A stretch of DNA of 15,291 nucleotides from an uncultured Verrucomicrobiota bacterium (lineage in GTDB: Bacteria; Verrucomicrobiota; Kiritimatiellia; RFP12; UBA1067), in contig CAMPAA010000060.1 in the NCBI GenBank assembly GCA_946631345.1, positions 1 through 15,291 of the forward strand, read 5' to 3'. The translations under genes and the position numbers were made by a program. Shown in pieces: positions 1 to 6,663 of the stretch. Position 1 is the stretch's first letter; the number at the start of each line of letters is the position of its first letter. The notes under the pieces are model-generated. The model was not told where the DNA came from. It did not search any database and was given only the letters and a program-made list of their open reading frames with translations.

Positions 1-55
1 GTGGTTGACCCTTAAGCACCCGGGTGGTTGACCCTTAAGCACCCGGGTGGTTGAC
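1..55. repeat. 23-bp tandem direct repeat, two full copies plus a 9-bp fragment
   Basis: The unit begins GTGGTTGACCCTTAAGCACC and starts at positions 1, 24 and 47. The first two copies are identical over all 23 bases and the third stops matching after nine bases (47-55). Each copy contains CTTAAG, and the junction of neighbouring copies makes a perfect 10-bp palindrome, CACCCGGGTG (17-26 and 40-49). There are no spacers, so it is not a CRISPR array. The array touches the window edge, so its full copy number is unknown. It lies directly upstream of the GT8 gene and could be a variable-number repeat or a cluster of binding sites; the sequence alone does not decide this. Confidence 0.9.
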
Positions 56-65
56 GCATTGCGTC
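53..65. promoter_or_regulatory. Perfect 6-1-6 inverted repeat, possible operator
   Basis: GACGCA-T-TGCGTC is a perfect inverted repeat with a one-base centre. It lies between the 23-bp repeat array and the promoter-like sequence of the GT8 gene, about 36 bp upstream of the -10 box. Its size and symmetry fit a dimeric regulator site, but no regulator gene is in the window and no second copy was noticed, so the function is a guess. Confidence 0.3.
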
Positions 66-100
66 CAGAGGGGTCAGTAAGTGCCTCCGGTGGCAAAATA

Positions 101-109
101 TGATACAAT
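101..109 (+). promoter_or_regulatory. Extended -10 promoter for the GT8 gene, probably leaderless
   Basis: TGATACAAT reads as a TGN extension followed by TACAAT, one mismatch from the sigma-70 consensus. No convincing -35 is seen at 16-18 bp. Exactly 8 nt separate the hexamer from the ATG at 118, so transcription would start at or next to the start codon. There is no Shine-Dalgarno sequence in that 8-nt gap. The arrangement matches the one at 4984-4992. Confidence 0.5.
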
Positions 110-117
110 TCGCACCA

Positions 118-1101
118 ATGAAGACAGCCATTGTGTACGCAACGGACGAAAACTATGTCAAGTTGACAGCGGTATCGCTATATTCGCTGTTAAAATCAAC
201 CCCTTCTCAATCAGTTGTGGTTCTGGCAAATGGGCTGTCTGAGGCTGACAAGCACATTCTGATGGCTGTTTCAGACAGATTTGGTGGCGATATGCGCATC
301 ATTGATGTCAACAACACACTTGCAATCGTAAGGGACCTTGGCGCAAACGGCTATGTATCGTTTTCCGCATATTCACGTCTATTCATAGCCAAACTGCTCG
401 GCGATGAATTCGATCGCGCGGTATATCTCGACGGCGATACGGTAGTATCAAGGGACATTTCCCCATTGTTCGACATGCCTCTGGGCGGGAAAGCGTTTGC
501 CATCGGCTACGACTGTCTGTGCAACCGATACAAGAAACTGGTTGGACTCCCATCTGACGCACCGTACTTCAATTCCGGAGTGTTGCTGATCGACCTTGCG
601 ACATGGCGCGAACGGCACTGCACCGAGCGAATATTCGACTACATGCGCAAAGTCAGGAACGACTTTATGTTCGGCGATCAGGATTATTTCTCTGTGGTTC
701 TTGCCAACGATGCGGCTGTCCTACCGCCGGAATACAACTTCCTCACGCATTTTCAGATGTTCAAGAGGCAAAAAGACGTCCTCCGAGCAACGGGAATACC
801 TTCATGCGCATGGTACGGCGATGCTCAGTACTCTACCGCTCGGCGCAATCCGGCGATACACCATTTTCTCGGCAATACGCTTGGGCGTCCATGGTACCGG
901 GAATCGCTCAACCCTATGCGCGAGACATACCGCAGGCTCGCCGCCGGTGCAGGGGTGCCGGAGGTTGCCGAGCAGTCGCGGCCGGTGGAATTGTGCTACC
1001 GCGTGCAGAATTTCTGCTGGCGCCATCTGCCGCAACCAGCCTTCGCAGTGGCAGTCAACGCGATGTACCGCTATTTCTTCCGGACCCGATACGGCGTTTA
1101 G
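118..1101 (+). CDS. Family GT8 glycosyltransferase
   Basis: A 327-residue retaining glycosyltransferase of the GT8 (LgtC/glycogenin-like) fold, expected to transfer a hexose from a UDP-sugar to a growing surface glycan at the cytoplasmic face. Visible motifs, in order: the N-terminal ATDENY nucleotide-binding start (8-13), the metal-binding DGD (105-107, in YLDGDTVV), YFNSGVLLIDL (150-160), DQDY (187-190), and HHFLG...RPW (248-259), the GT8 C-terminal HFxG..KPW box. An in-frame ATG at 100 exists, but it lies before and inside the -10 box, and the family usually begins a few residues before ATDxNY, so the ATG at 118 is preferred. G+C rises from about 47% (181-360) to 60% (961-1080). The gene is the only one on the plus strand, and its stop codon overlaps that of the convergent flippase gene. 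The exact sugar and acceptor cannot be told. Confidence 0.9.
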   Translation: MKTAIVYATDENYVKLTAVSLYSLLKSTPSQSVVVLANGLSEADKHILMAVSDRFGGDMRIIDVNNTLAIVRDLGANGYVSFSAYSRLFIAKLLGDEFDRAVYLDGDTVVSRDISPLFDMPLGGKAFAIGYDCLCNRYKKLVGLPSDAPYFNSGVLLIDLATWRERHCTERIFDYMRKVRNDFMFGDQDYFSVVLANDAAVLPPEYNFLTHFQMFKRQKDVLRATGIPSCAWYGDAQYSTARRNPAIHHFLGNTLGRPWYRESLNPMRETYRRLAAGAGVPEVAEQSRPVELCYRVQNFCWRHLPQPAFAVAVNAMYRYFFRTRYGV

Positions 1102-2444
1102 GCTCTCCGGGGCGTTGCCCGCAAGAGAATGTGACATGCAACCATCAGCATGTGGACTGCCGCACAGCACAGCAGCCACCACACGAAGAAGTCCAGCCGG
1201 GCGGCGTTCAGCGACTCCATCCAGCCCACCACGCACGGCGGCAGGATGCCGTTGAAGACCCCGTATCCGGTCAGAACGACAAGCCCGCCAGTCTCCACCA
1301 GCATTGAAGGTATCCAGTACCACATGAAGGTGAAGCGCCCCGCCGCAGTCTCGTATGTCGCAAACGCGCCGCTTGTGGTGCATATGGCCATGCGCAACGT
1401 ATACAGCGCAAGGAGCGGCCAATAGCAGGCATAGTCCCGCCACAGCGGTACAGCCTTCAGGAGCGGCTCGCCAATCAGGGCAAACACCAGCATCACCGCA
1501 GCTCCAGGCAGGAAAGTGCCGCCAAGGAAGCGCCAGAGCAGGCCGCTGAACCTCCCGCCATGCTCACCCGCCTCGGTAGCCAGAGGGAATGCGACTATGG
1601 AAAGTGAAATACCTGCATATGTGGATACCTCCGCCAACCTCGATATGATGTAGAACGCCGCCGACTCCACCTCGGGCAGGCGTTGGCGGAACAACAGCAT
1701 CTGCCATGTGCCAAGCACCGTGCCGATCAGCATGTTTACAGCCAGAGGGGCCGCATAGCGCAGCATCGCACAACCATCGCTACGCCCTATCGGAATGGAC
1801 TTCACCGATCCGCCAAGCTCCTTTCGGAGCGAGAACCATGAAACGGCTATGGTGATCAGCGGCGCAGACATCTGCCCCAGCATGTATCCAGCCAGCGCCC
1901 GGAACGGCATCGTAGCCAGCATCACGAGAAGCCGCACAGGAGCGCCGACGACGTTGATGATCGCTATCGTCTTGAACCGCTTGAGACCCTGGAGCGCATT
2001 GTTGAACACGTTGGCAAATGGTCCGATCAGCCCAGTGCAGATTATAAGGACCCCGAGCGACCCCTTCTCGATGCGCAGGCGCTCGAAGAAGAGCGGCATT
2101 ATGAAATGTGCGGACAGCAGCACAATCGCGAACACTATAGCGACCGACCGGAAGGCCAGCGCAAGCATCCGCTTGACCTTGCCGTACTCTCCGCGTGCCG
2201 AATAAAGCGTGAGCCAGCGCGAAAACGGAATCACGAGTATCGAGAGCGGCAGACCGAATGCGCCGCCGATCTGGAGCAGCGGAAGCGCCGCGCCAAGTTC
2301 ACTTTGCGGAACATAATGCGGCACGAGCCAAAGCCCGATGAACGCCTGTATCACATCGCCCGAACGGCAGGCCACGAATATCAGGATAGCATACCACCAC
2401 AGGTCGCCGCAGCGCTCATGAATCCTATGGATGAGGCTCTTCAC
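1098..2444 (-). CDS. Polysaccharide flippase (Wzx-like, MOP superfamily)
   Basis: A 448-residue polytopic membrane protein with about twelve hydrophobic segments, resembling Wzx/RfbX oligosaccharide flippases of the MOP (MATE-like) superfamily. Such proteins move lipid-linked glycan units from the inner to the outer face of the cytoplasmic membrane. Supporting traits are the N-terminal amphipathic start leading into a first helix with RSGDVIQAFIGLWLVP, the internal NVFNNALQGLKRFKTIA segment and the basic C-terminus (LLRATPRRA). The reading frame stays open to 2495, but a GTG at 2444 forms a GTGA overlap with the nuclease stop codon and puts a normal amphipathic N-terminus at the start, so it is chosen. 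No Shine-Dalgarno is visible, so translation is probably coupled to the nuclease. It is last in the minus-strand unit. Substrate unknown; membership of the superfamily is judged from overall character, not from a diagnostic motif. Confidence 0.75.
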   Translation of the reverse strand: MKSLIHRIHERCGDLWWYAILIFVACRSGDVIQAFIGLWLVPHYVPQSELGAALPLLQIGGAFGLPLSILVIPFSRWLTLYSARGEYGKVKRMLALAFRSVAIVFAIVLLSAHFIMPLFFERLRIEKGSLGVLIICTGLIGPFANVFNNALQGLKRFKTIAIINVVGAPVRLLVMLATMPFRALAGYMLGQMSAPLITIAVSWFSLRKELGGSVKSIPIGRSDGCAMLRYAAPLAVNMLIGTVLGTWQMLLFRQRLPEVESAAFYIISRLAEVSTYAGISLSIVAFPLATEAGEHGGRFSGLLWRFLGGTFLPGAAVMLVFALIGEPLLKAVPLWRDYACYWPLLALYTLRMAICTTSGAFATYETAAGRFTFMWYWIPSMLVETGGLVVLTGYGVFNGILPPCVVGWMESLNAARLDFFVWWLLCCAAVHMLMVACHILLRATPRRA

Positions 2445-3493
2445 CGGAAGCGCAGACCGATCAGGCGAAAGATGTCGATGAACCGCACGGGCCACAGGCG
2501 CGTGGGGAGATCGGCCTCCAGCGGCTTCTGGAGAAAGTCCGGCATGTCCGGGAAGAAATCCAGACCTGTTCGGCTTTCAAGGTCGTCGATTGTCACGATG
2601 TTGTGCACCGGAAACGCCGTGAACGGCATATTGTTCGGCATGTACAGCGCAAGAGCCCGCACTCCATCCGCAGTCTGCGCGGCGATCACCTGCCAAAACG
2701 CCTTAGGCACATCCACGCCCGCCGGCAGCCTATCCTCCACATCGCCCGGCACGCAGCCTACGATCACCCATATCTCGCCGTACTTCGCAGTCCAAAGATC
2801 GGCGATCCGGTGCTCGATCTCGCGCCACGGCCCCCTGTTCAGGCCAGGCGTCTGCGGCGCAACGTTTGAGGTGTAGAAGGTCTTCTTCTGCGCCTCTACG
2901 CCGAAACGCGTGGCAATGGCGTAGTTAGGGGCCATGTGGCCACGATCATAGCCGGATCCCTTGTAGACCGAGGCCGCCGGAGAGCCCGGAACCGCAGGGT
3001 CAGCCTTGAACCCAGGACGCTCCCCCGCCTCGTAAGCCTTCTCCTGAGGCACGTGATACGCCACCCAAAGCGGATGCTTCAGCGACGGCGACCATCCAAT
3101 AATGAAGTCCCCGCGCTCAACCACGCGCACATCCGACGGTGCCGGCGGCGAGATGCGCACGGGAGCGCCGGCGAAGAACACCTCGCCAGACGGAGCCGGC
3201 TCGTCGAAGTCGTATACGGCGTCATGCCCGGTCCAGCCCAGACCATCCGTGAGCATTATCGTCCTGTCGCCGAAATAGCGCAGCGGCATGGTCACGAAAC
3301 GCGGCCAGTCGTCGCACTTGTCGGATATCCATTGCCAAGGATGGCTTACGAACCAGCTGCCGGCAAGCGACATCACGGCCACCGCCACGGCAAACACCCA
3401 CGAATAGCGCCGCATAAGCCGACGGATAGGCGGGATGGGTGCCCGCTTGCCCTTTTTGCCGCGCTTCGACGGAACCTTCGCTGATTTTCTCAT
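2441..3493 (-). CDS. Membrane-anchored DNA/RNA non-specific endonuclease (NUC1 family)
   Basis: A 350-residue protein of the DNA/RNA non-specific endonuclease family (Serratia nuclease, EndoG; beta-beta-alpha metal). The active-site box DRGHMAPN is at 183-190, with His186 as general base. It is followed by TSNVAPQTPGLNRGPWREIE, where Asn219 matches the metal-binding Asn and Glu227, eight residues later, matches the conserved Glu, the same spacing as Asn119/Glu127 in the Serratia enzyme. The N-terminus is very basic (about 30 residues rich in K/R) and then has one hydrophobic segment (about 31-50), giving a single-pass anchor with the nuclease domain outside the cytoplasm. GGAG at 3502-3505 lies 8 nt before the ATG. 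The start overlaps the stop codon of the GT4-like gene as ATGA, and the end overlaps the flippase start as GTGA. It may degrade extracellular nucleic acid; its place inside a glycan-export unit is unusual. Confidence 0.9.
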   Translation of the reverse strand: MRKSAKVPSKRGKKGKRAPIPPIRRLMRRYSWVFAVAVAVMSLAGSWFVSHPWQWISDKCDDWPRFVTMPLRYFGDRTIMLTDGLGWTGHDAVYDFDEPAPSGEVFFAGAPVRISPPAPSDVRVVERGDFIIGWSPSLKHPLWVAYHVPQEKAYEAGERPGFKADPAVPGSPAASVYKGSGYDRGHMAPNYAIATRFGVEAQKKTFYTSNVAPQTPGLNRGPWREIEHRIADLWTAKYGEIWVIVGCVPGDVEDRLPAGVDVPKAFWQVIAAQTADGVRALALYMPNNMPFTAFPVHNIVTIDDLESRTGLDFFPDMPDFLQKPLEADLPTRLWPVRFIDIFRLIGLRFR

Positions 3494-4068
3494 GTCTCGA
3501 TCTCCGGATGCGTGCGAAGCACGTATGTGTAGATGCCGTCGAGCGCGCTTGCGAACTCTGCGGCGGTGAATGCGTTGTCGGCCAATTCGGCGTGAGGGTC
3601 GGGAAGCACGGAAACGCGCGCCATGGGCGGCGGCTGCCGGAATCGGGAAAGCGTGCCTTCGTCCGGCACAATCACGGCAGAGGCGTTGGCGATTGTGGAT
3701 AGACCTGCCGAGGCCGGATCGTGCATCTCGGCGATGTAGGCGAAGCGCTTGATCGTCACACGATCCACCGCACGCACAATGTCGGCACCCTCGTCAAAGC
3801 CGTGCAGCACCTGGTACGTGCGCCGTGAGGCGAGCGCCACACCTCGCAGGAACATGAGCAGACGGCGGCAAAACGGCAGGCGCGGAACCGTGAACACGCG
3901 CACATCAGAGTCCAACGTTGCGGAAAGGATCGGGTTTACGCTTGGCGTAAGCACGTCCACTGACCAGCCGATGCGCCGCAGCGCGGCCACGGTATCCTGC
4001 ACCCGCAGCATCTCCTGCGCCGTGGTGCGGTGAGCGAACGACGTAACGATGAGCGCGGCGCGTTTCAC
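3490..4068 (-). CDS. GT4-like N-terminal half of a GT-B glycosyltransferase (half-size)
   Basis: A 192-residue protein resembling the acceptor-side Rossmann domain of GT4 glycosyltransferases: MKRAALIVTSFAH, then a helix with RVQDTVAALRRIGWSVDVLTP, a middle LHGFDEGADIVRAV stretch, AEMHDPASAG (compare the HDxx region of GT4 enzymes), and ASAVIVPDEGTLSRFRQ where GT4 proteins read 'adavivvSe...'. Full GT4 enzymes are about 350-400 residues and carry the nucleotide-sugar binding GxxxPxxEAxAxG region in a second domain. That whole half is absent: the protein ends at the interdomain linker and the nuclease ATG overlaps its stop. GTG start at 4068, one base after the epimerase stop (TGA-A-GTG), with only a weak GAG upstream. 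It could be a relic, or a non-catalytic partner of another transferase. The family call is moderate because only one weakly conserved domain is present. Confidence 0.6.
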   Translation of the reverse strand: MKRAALIVTSFAHRTTAQEMLRVQDTVAALRRIGWSVDVLTPSVNPILSATLDSDVRVFTVPRLPFCRRLLMFLRGVALASRRTYQVLHGFDEGADIVRAVDRVTIKRFAYIAEMHDPASAGLSTIANASAVIVPDEGTLSRFRQPPPMARVSVLPDPHAELADNAFTAAEFASALDGIYTYVLRTHPEIET

Positions 4069-4069
4069 T

Positions 4070-4975
4070 TCATTTCTCGGGGACGGACTGGATTGCCATC
4101 AGCAGCTCGTGCGATTCGCCGGGCGCAACGGTTATGGTCGAATCCTCCTTGAAGAGGGTCGCCGGCTCCACGCACACGAACTTCCGCCAGGCATCGGCGT
4201 CCAGATTGCGGTCCGGCAGGTCTGCGGCCCCCGGATTCCAGCACACAAGCTTGGTGTTTCCGCGCGAGGCTATGGCAATGGCCCGCCTAAGGCCGGGATC
4301 GAGAATCGCGAACTCGCTTTTCTTGACGGCGAACACATGGTCGTACTCGGTGTTGAACACCAGGTCGCCGGTCCACACAGCATCCGCCACACGCGTCTTG
4401 CGCGCATCGCAGAATGCGCAGCCGTCCAATCCACGCACCGTGACCGCATCGCGGTCGCGCACGAGGAAATATGGATGGAACCCCTCGGTTATCTCGAACG
4501 GCTCCGTGCCAGTGTTGGTCGTCTTAAGCCCCATGTTCAGCTTCATCGACACGGACACCTTGAGCTGCAGCGCAAAATCGTAAGGCCAGAGCCTCTTCGT
4601 CTCCTCTGTGCAGTCAAGAACAAGCGTCAACTCTGTGATATCTTCCGAATATTCGCTGCCGGTCACGCGCCATAGGCTGCGGCGCGCGAAGCCGTGCCCG
4701 TACGATCCCTCCGGCCCATTCTTTCCGAACCAAGGCCAGCACACGGGGATTCCGCCGTGATCCGCCCTGTCCGCTCCGAAGGAGATGTCCTTGGGCGTGA
4801 AGAGCACCGGGAAGTTGCCTGTTGGCTTGTAGGATAGCACCTGCGCTCCAAAGAGCGAGATTTCGGCGCTGCCGTACTGGTTGGCGAGCGCGGCCACGGG
4901 ATATCCCTGCGGCCCGTCGCGGAACACTATCCGACCGGGCGCGCCATAACGCTTGTTCAGTTCTTCGCAGTTCAT
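4070..4975 (-). CDS. Aldose 1-epimerase-like, probable D-hexose-6-phosphate mutarotase (YeaD family)
   Basis: A 301-residue cytoplasmic protein of the galactose mutarotase-like fold. It resembles glucose-6-phosphate 1-epimerase (YeaD/YMR099c, EC 5.1.3.15), which interconverts alpha and beta anomers of hexose 6-phosphates. Key motifs: HGGIPVCWPWFG (73-84), GHGFAR (93-98), FHPYF (166-170) with the catalytic His167, and CVEPA (268-272) with the catalytic Glu270. Length is typical of the family (about 290-300). The start ATG at 4975 lies 8 nt after a perfect TATAAT and has no Shine-Dalgarno, which suggests a leaderless message. It is the first gene of the unit that continues into the GT4-like gene (1-bp gap), the nuclease and the flippase. 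It may supply sugar-phosphate anomers for nucleotide-sugar synthesis. Confidence 0.87.
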   Translation of the reverse strand: MNCEELNKRYGAPGRIVFRDGPQGYPVAALANQYGSAEISLFGAQVLSYKPTGNFPVLFTPKDISFGADRADHGGIPVCWPWFGKNGPEGSYGHGFARRSLWRVTGSEYSEDITELTLVLDCTEETKRLWPYDFALQLKVSVSMKLNMGLKTTNTGTEPFEITEGFHPYFLVRDRDAVTVRGLDGCAFCDARKTRVADAVWTGDLVFNTEYDHVFAVKKSEFAILDPGLRRAIAIASRGNTKLVCWNPGAADLPDRNLDADAWRKFVCVEPATLFKEDSTITVAPGESHELLMAIQSVPEK

Positions 4976-4983
4976 GGCCGTAG

Positions 4984-4992
4984 ATTATACCA
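4984..4992 (-). promoter_or_regulatory. Extended -10 promoter for the epimerase-flippase unit, probably leaderless
   Basis: On the minus strand this reads TGGTATAAT: a TGN extension and a perfect TATAAT. No -35 match is seen (CTCTAT at 17 bp). The hexamer ends 8 nt before the ATG of the epimerase gene, with CTACGGCC between, so the transcript would start at or within a base or two of the ATG. It lies in the only intergenic gap over 45 bp inside the minus-strand block (4976-5026), just downstream of the GH31 stop codon. No strong hairpin terminator for GH31 was seen there, so read-through from upstream is possible. Confidence 0.65.
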
Positions 4993-5026
4993 CAAAAGGC
5001 ATGGCGATAGAGCATCCGTCCAGCAG

Positions 5027-6640
5027 CTATTGGCGCTGCAGGATGAAATGCGGAAGTCGGGCGCGCGGCGTTTTCACCGTAACCGTCTGGGGGCCGACAA
5101 ACTCCGCACCATCGTCCGCAAGCCACTTTCCTGGCGGCAGGACGACGGAACGCTCTTTCTGCCCTTTCACTACGACAGGCGCGACAAGCAGGTCTCCGCC
5201 CATCATGAACTGGTCCCTTATCGCCGCATAGCCAAGGCCCGGGTAGTTGTATTCGAGGTTGCGGAGCATCGGTTCGCCGGTGTGGCCGCTCTCGCGGGCA
5301 AGCTCCACGAACTTCGGCGCGAACTTCTGGCGCAGTGCGACCACATCTCGGATAATCTGCTGGTCTGCCTTGTCCAGCACGCGCCATGGAGAGGCAGAGA
5401 ACTGCATCATCGGGCAGAGCGCATGTACCTGCGCAGAGCGCACGAACAGCTCGGCGTCGAACGGAGCGCCGGGCAGAAACGCCGTCCAGCTGCCGCCGCC
5501 GATCATGTCCGGGCACATGAACGGGTGCCCAAGCAATCCGCCGCCGATCATGTCCGGCACAAGATTCTGAAGTTCGCTCCAGGTATGCCCCTTGTCATGC
5601 AGGCGCTCCACCACCGGCTGCCCCTGGAAGCGCCAGGCGTTGCGGTATTCGCTCACTGGATAGTCGAGCGCGTAGCGGGCGTAGGCCAGCACCTGATCGC
5701 CGCTGGACGCCTTCTTGTCGTATGTCCCGTAGCCCATCGCGTAGCAACTCACGCCGCCGCCGTCGAACTTGAAGCCGTCCGCGCCAAAATCCCTGACCAA
5801 CCCGTCCAGCTGCTCCTTGAACCACGCGCGTCCATTTGGGTGGGTAAGGTCGAGCAGAGCCGAATAGCCGTTCCACCAACGAACGGCCGCGGGGATGCCG
5901 TCCTTCGTAAGGAATCCGCCTTTTGTCGGATAGCCCTTCACGTCATCCGGATTTACGCCCCATGCTATACGGCGGAACGCCGGCGAATCCATGCTAACCC
6001 ATGGGCACATCCAGAGAATGACCTTGTACCCCATGTCATGCAGCTTCTTCATCATGCCTTTGGGATCTGAGAACCGGGACGGCTCGAACCGCCAATCGCC
6101 ATACCCCGCCTGCCAGGTGTCGTCAATCATCAGCACACCCGGAGGCAGCCCGTTGTCGAGCATCGACTGCGCATATGCGAGGATGTCCTTTTCGTTCTGG
6201 TGATAGGTAAGCTCTATCCAAGTGTTGTACTGTGGCGCGGAGAAGAACAGCAGGTCAGGCGTCTTGCCGCTGGAGGGGAACCATCTGCCCGCCGCATGTA
6301 CGAATGCGTCCCGCAGGTTTTGGCCAGCCTCGACGAGCTGGACCTTTGCCGTTTCGCAAGATACGGATATGGTGCCGTTCGAGATGGAAACGACCGATTG
6401 GTCATCGCACCAGATCACCCTGCCCCTGTCCGAGATGAGCATTGAGGCGAACTGGTTTGCATATCCATCCTTTCGCAGATCAAGCTGCAGCACCGTTCCT
6501 GCGTTGAACGGCATCTGCGATCCGAAGTAGTTGGCGGCGCCCCACCAGTTCTCTCCGGGCTTCATCCCTACCGTGACGGCATCGGCAAATGCGGCGATGG
6601 CGAAAAGTCCGGCTGCGAGCAAAGTCATTGTACGCTTCAT
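5027..6640 (-). CDS. Secreted glycoside hydrolase family 31 (alpha-glycosidase)
   Basis: A 537-residue GH31 retaining alpha-glycosidase with a signal peptide (MKRTMTLLAAGLFAIAAFADA, likely cleavage after AFA). After an N-terminal beta domain the TIM barrel begins near residue 143. Motifs: VLMIDDTWQAGYGDW (169-183), GYKVILWMCPWVS (204-216), DGFKFDGG (288-295) with Asp293 as nucleophile, and CPDMIGGG (376-383) with Asp378 as acid/base. PDMIGGG also occurs at 362-368. Sugar specificity is unclear; the short WxQ/DGFKFDGG type is closer to YihQ/MYORG-like GH31 proteins than to classical maltases. The ATG at 6640 has AAGGTG (6649-6654) 8 nt upstream. An alternative GTG at 6667 overlaps the lactonase stop codon as GTGA and would add nine residues before the signal peptide, so it is less likely. 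It is the last gene of the upstream block. Confidence 0.88.
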   Translation of the reverse strand: MKRTMTLLAAGLFAIAAFADAVTVGMKPGENWWGAANYFGSQMPFNAGTVLQLDLRKDGYANQFASMLISDRGRVIWCDDQSVVSISNGTISVSCETAKVQLVEAGQNLRDAFVHAAGRWFPSSGKTPDLLFFSAPQYNTWIELTYHQNEKDILAYAQSMLDNGLPPGVLMIDDTWQAGYGDWRFEPSRFSDPKGMMKKLHDMGYKVILWMCPWVSMDSPAFRRIAWGVNPDDVKGYPTKGGFLTKDGIPAAVRWWNGYSALLDLTHPNGRAWFKEQLDGLVRDFGADGFKFDGGGVSCYAMGYGTYDKKASSGDQVLAYARYALDYPVSEYRNAWRFQGQPVVERLHDKGHTWSELQNLVPDMIGGGLLGHPFMCPDMIGGGSWTAFLPGAPFDAELFVRSAQVHALCPMMQFSASPWRVLDKADQQIIRDVVALRQKFAPKFVELARESGHTGEPMLRNLEYNYPGLGYAAIRDQFMMGGDLLVAPVVVKGQKERSVVLPPGKWLADDGAEFVGPQTVTVKTPRARLPHFILQRQ

Positions 6641-6663
6641 GTCAAATGCACCTTTCAGGATAT

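Noticed and set aside
1..55. Possible CRISPR array
   Set aside because: The copies are directly adjacent with no spacers and no cas gene is in the window.
2442..2495. Longer flippase reading starting at 2495
   Set aside because: It would overlap the nuclease gene by 55 bp and add a polar 17-residue extension; the coupled GTG at 2444 fits better.
4976..5026. Rho-independent terminator after GH31
   Set aside because: No stable hairpin followed by a T-run was seen on the minus strand in this gap.
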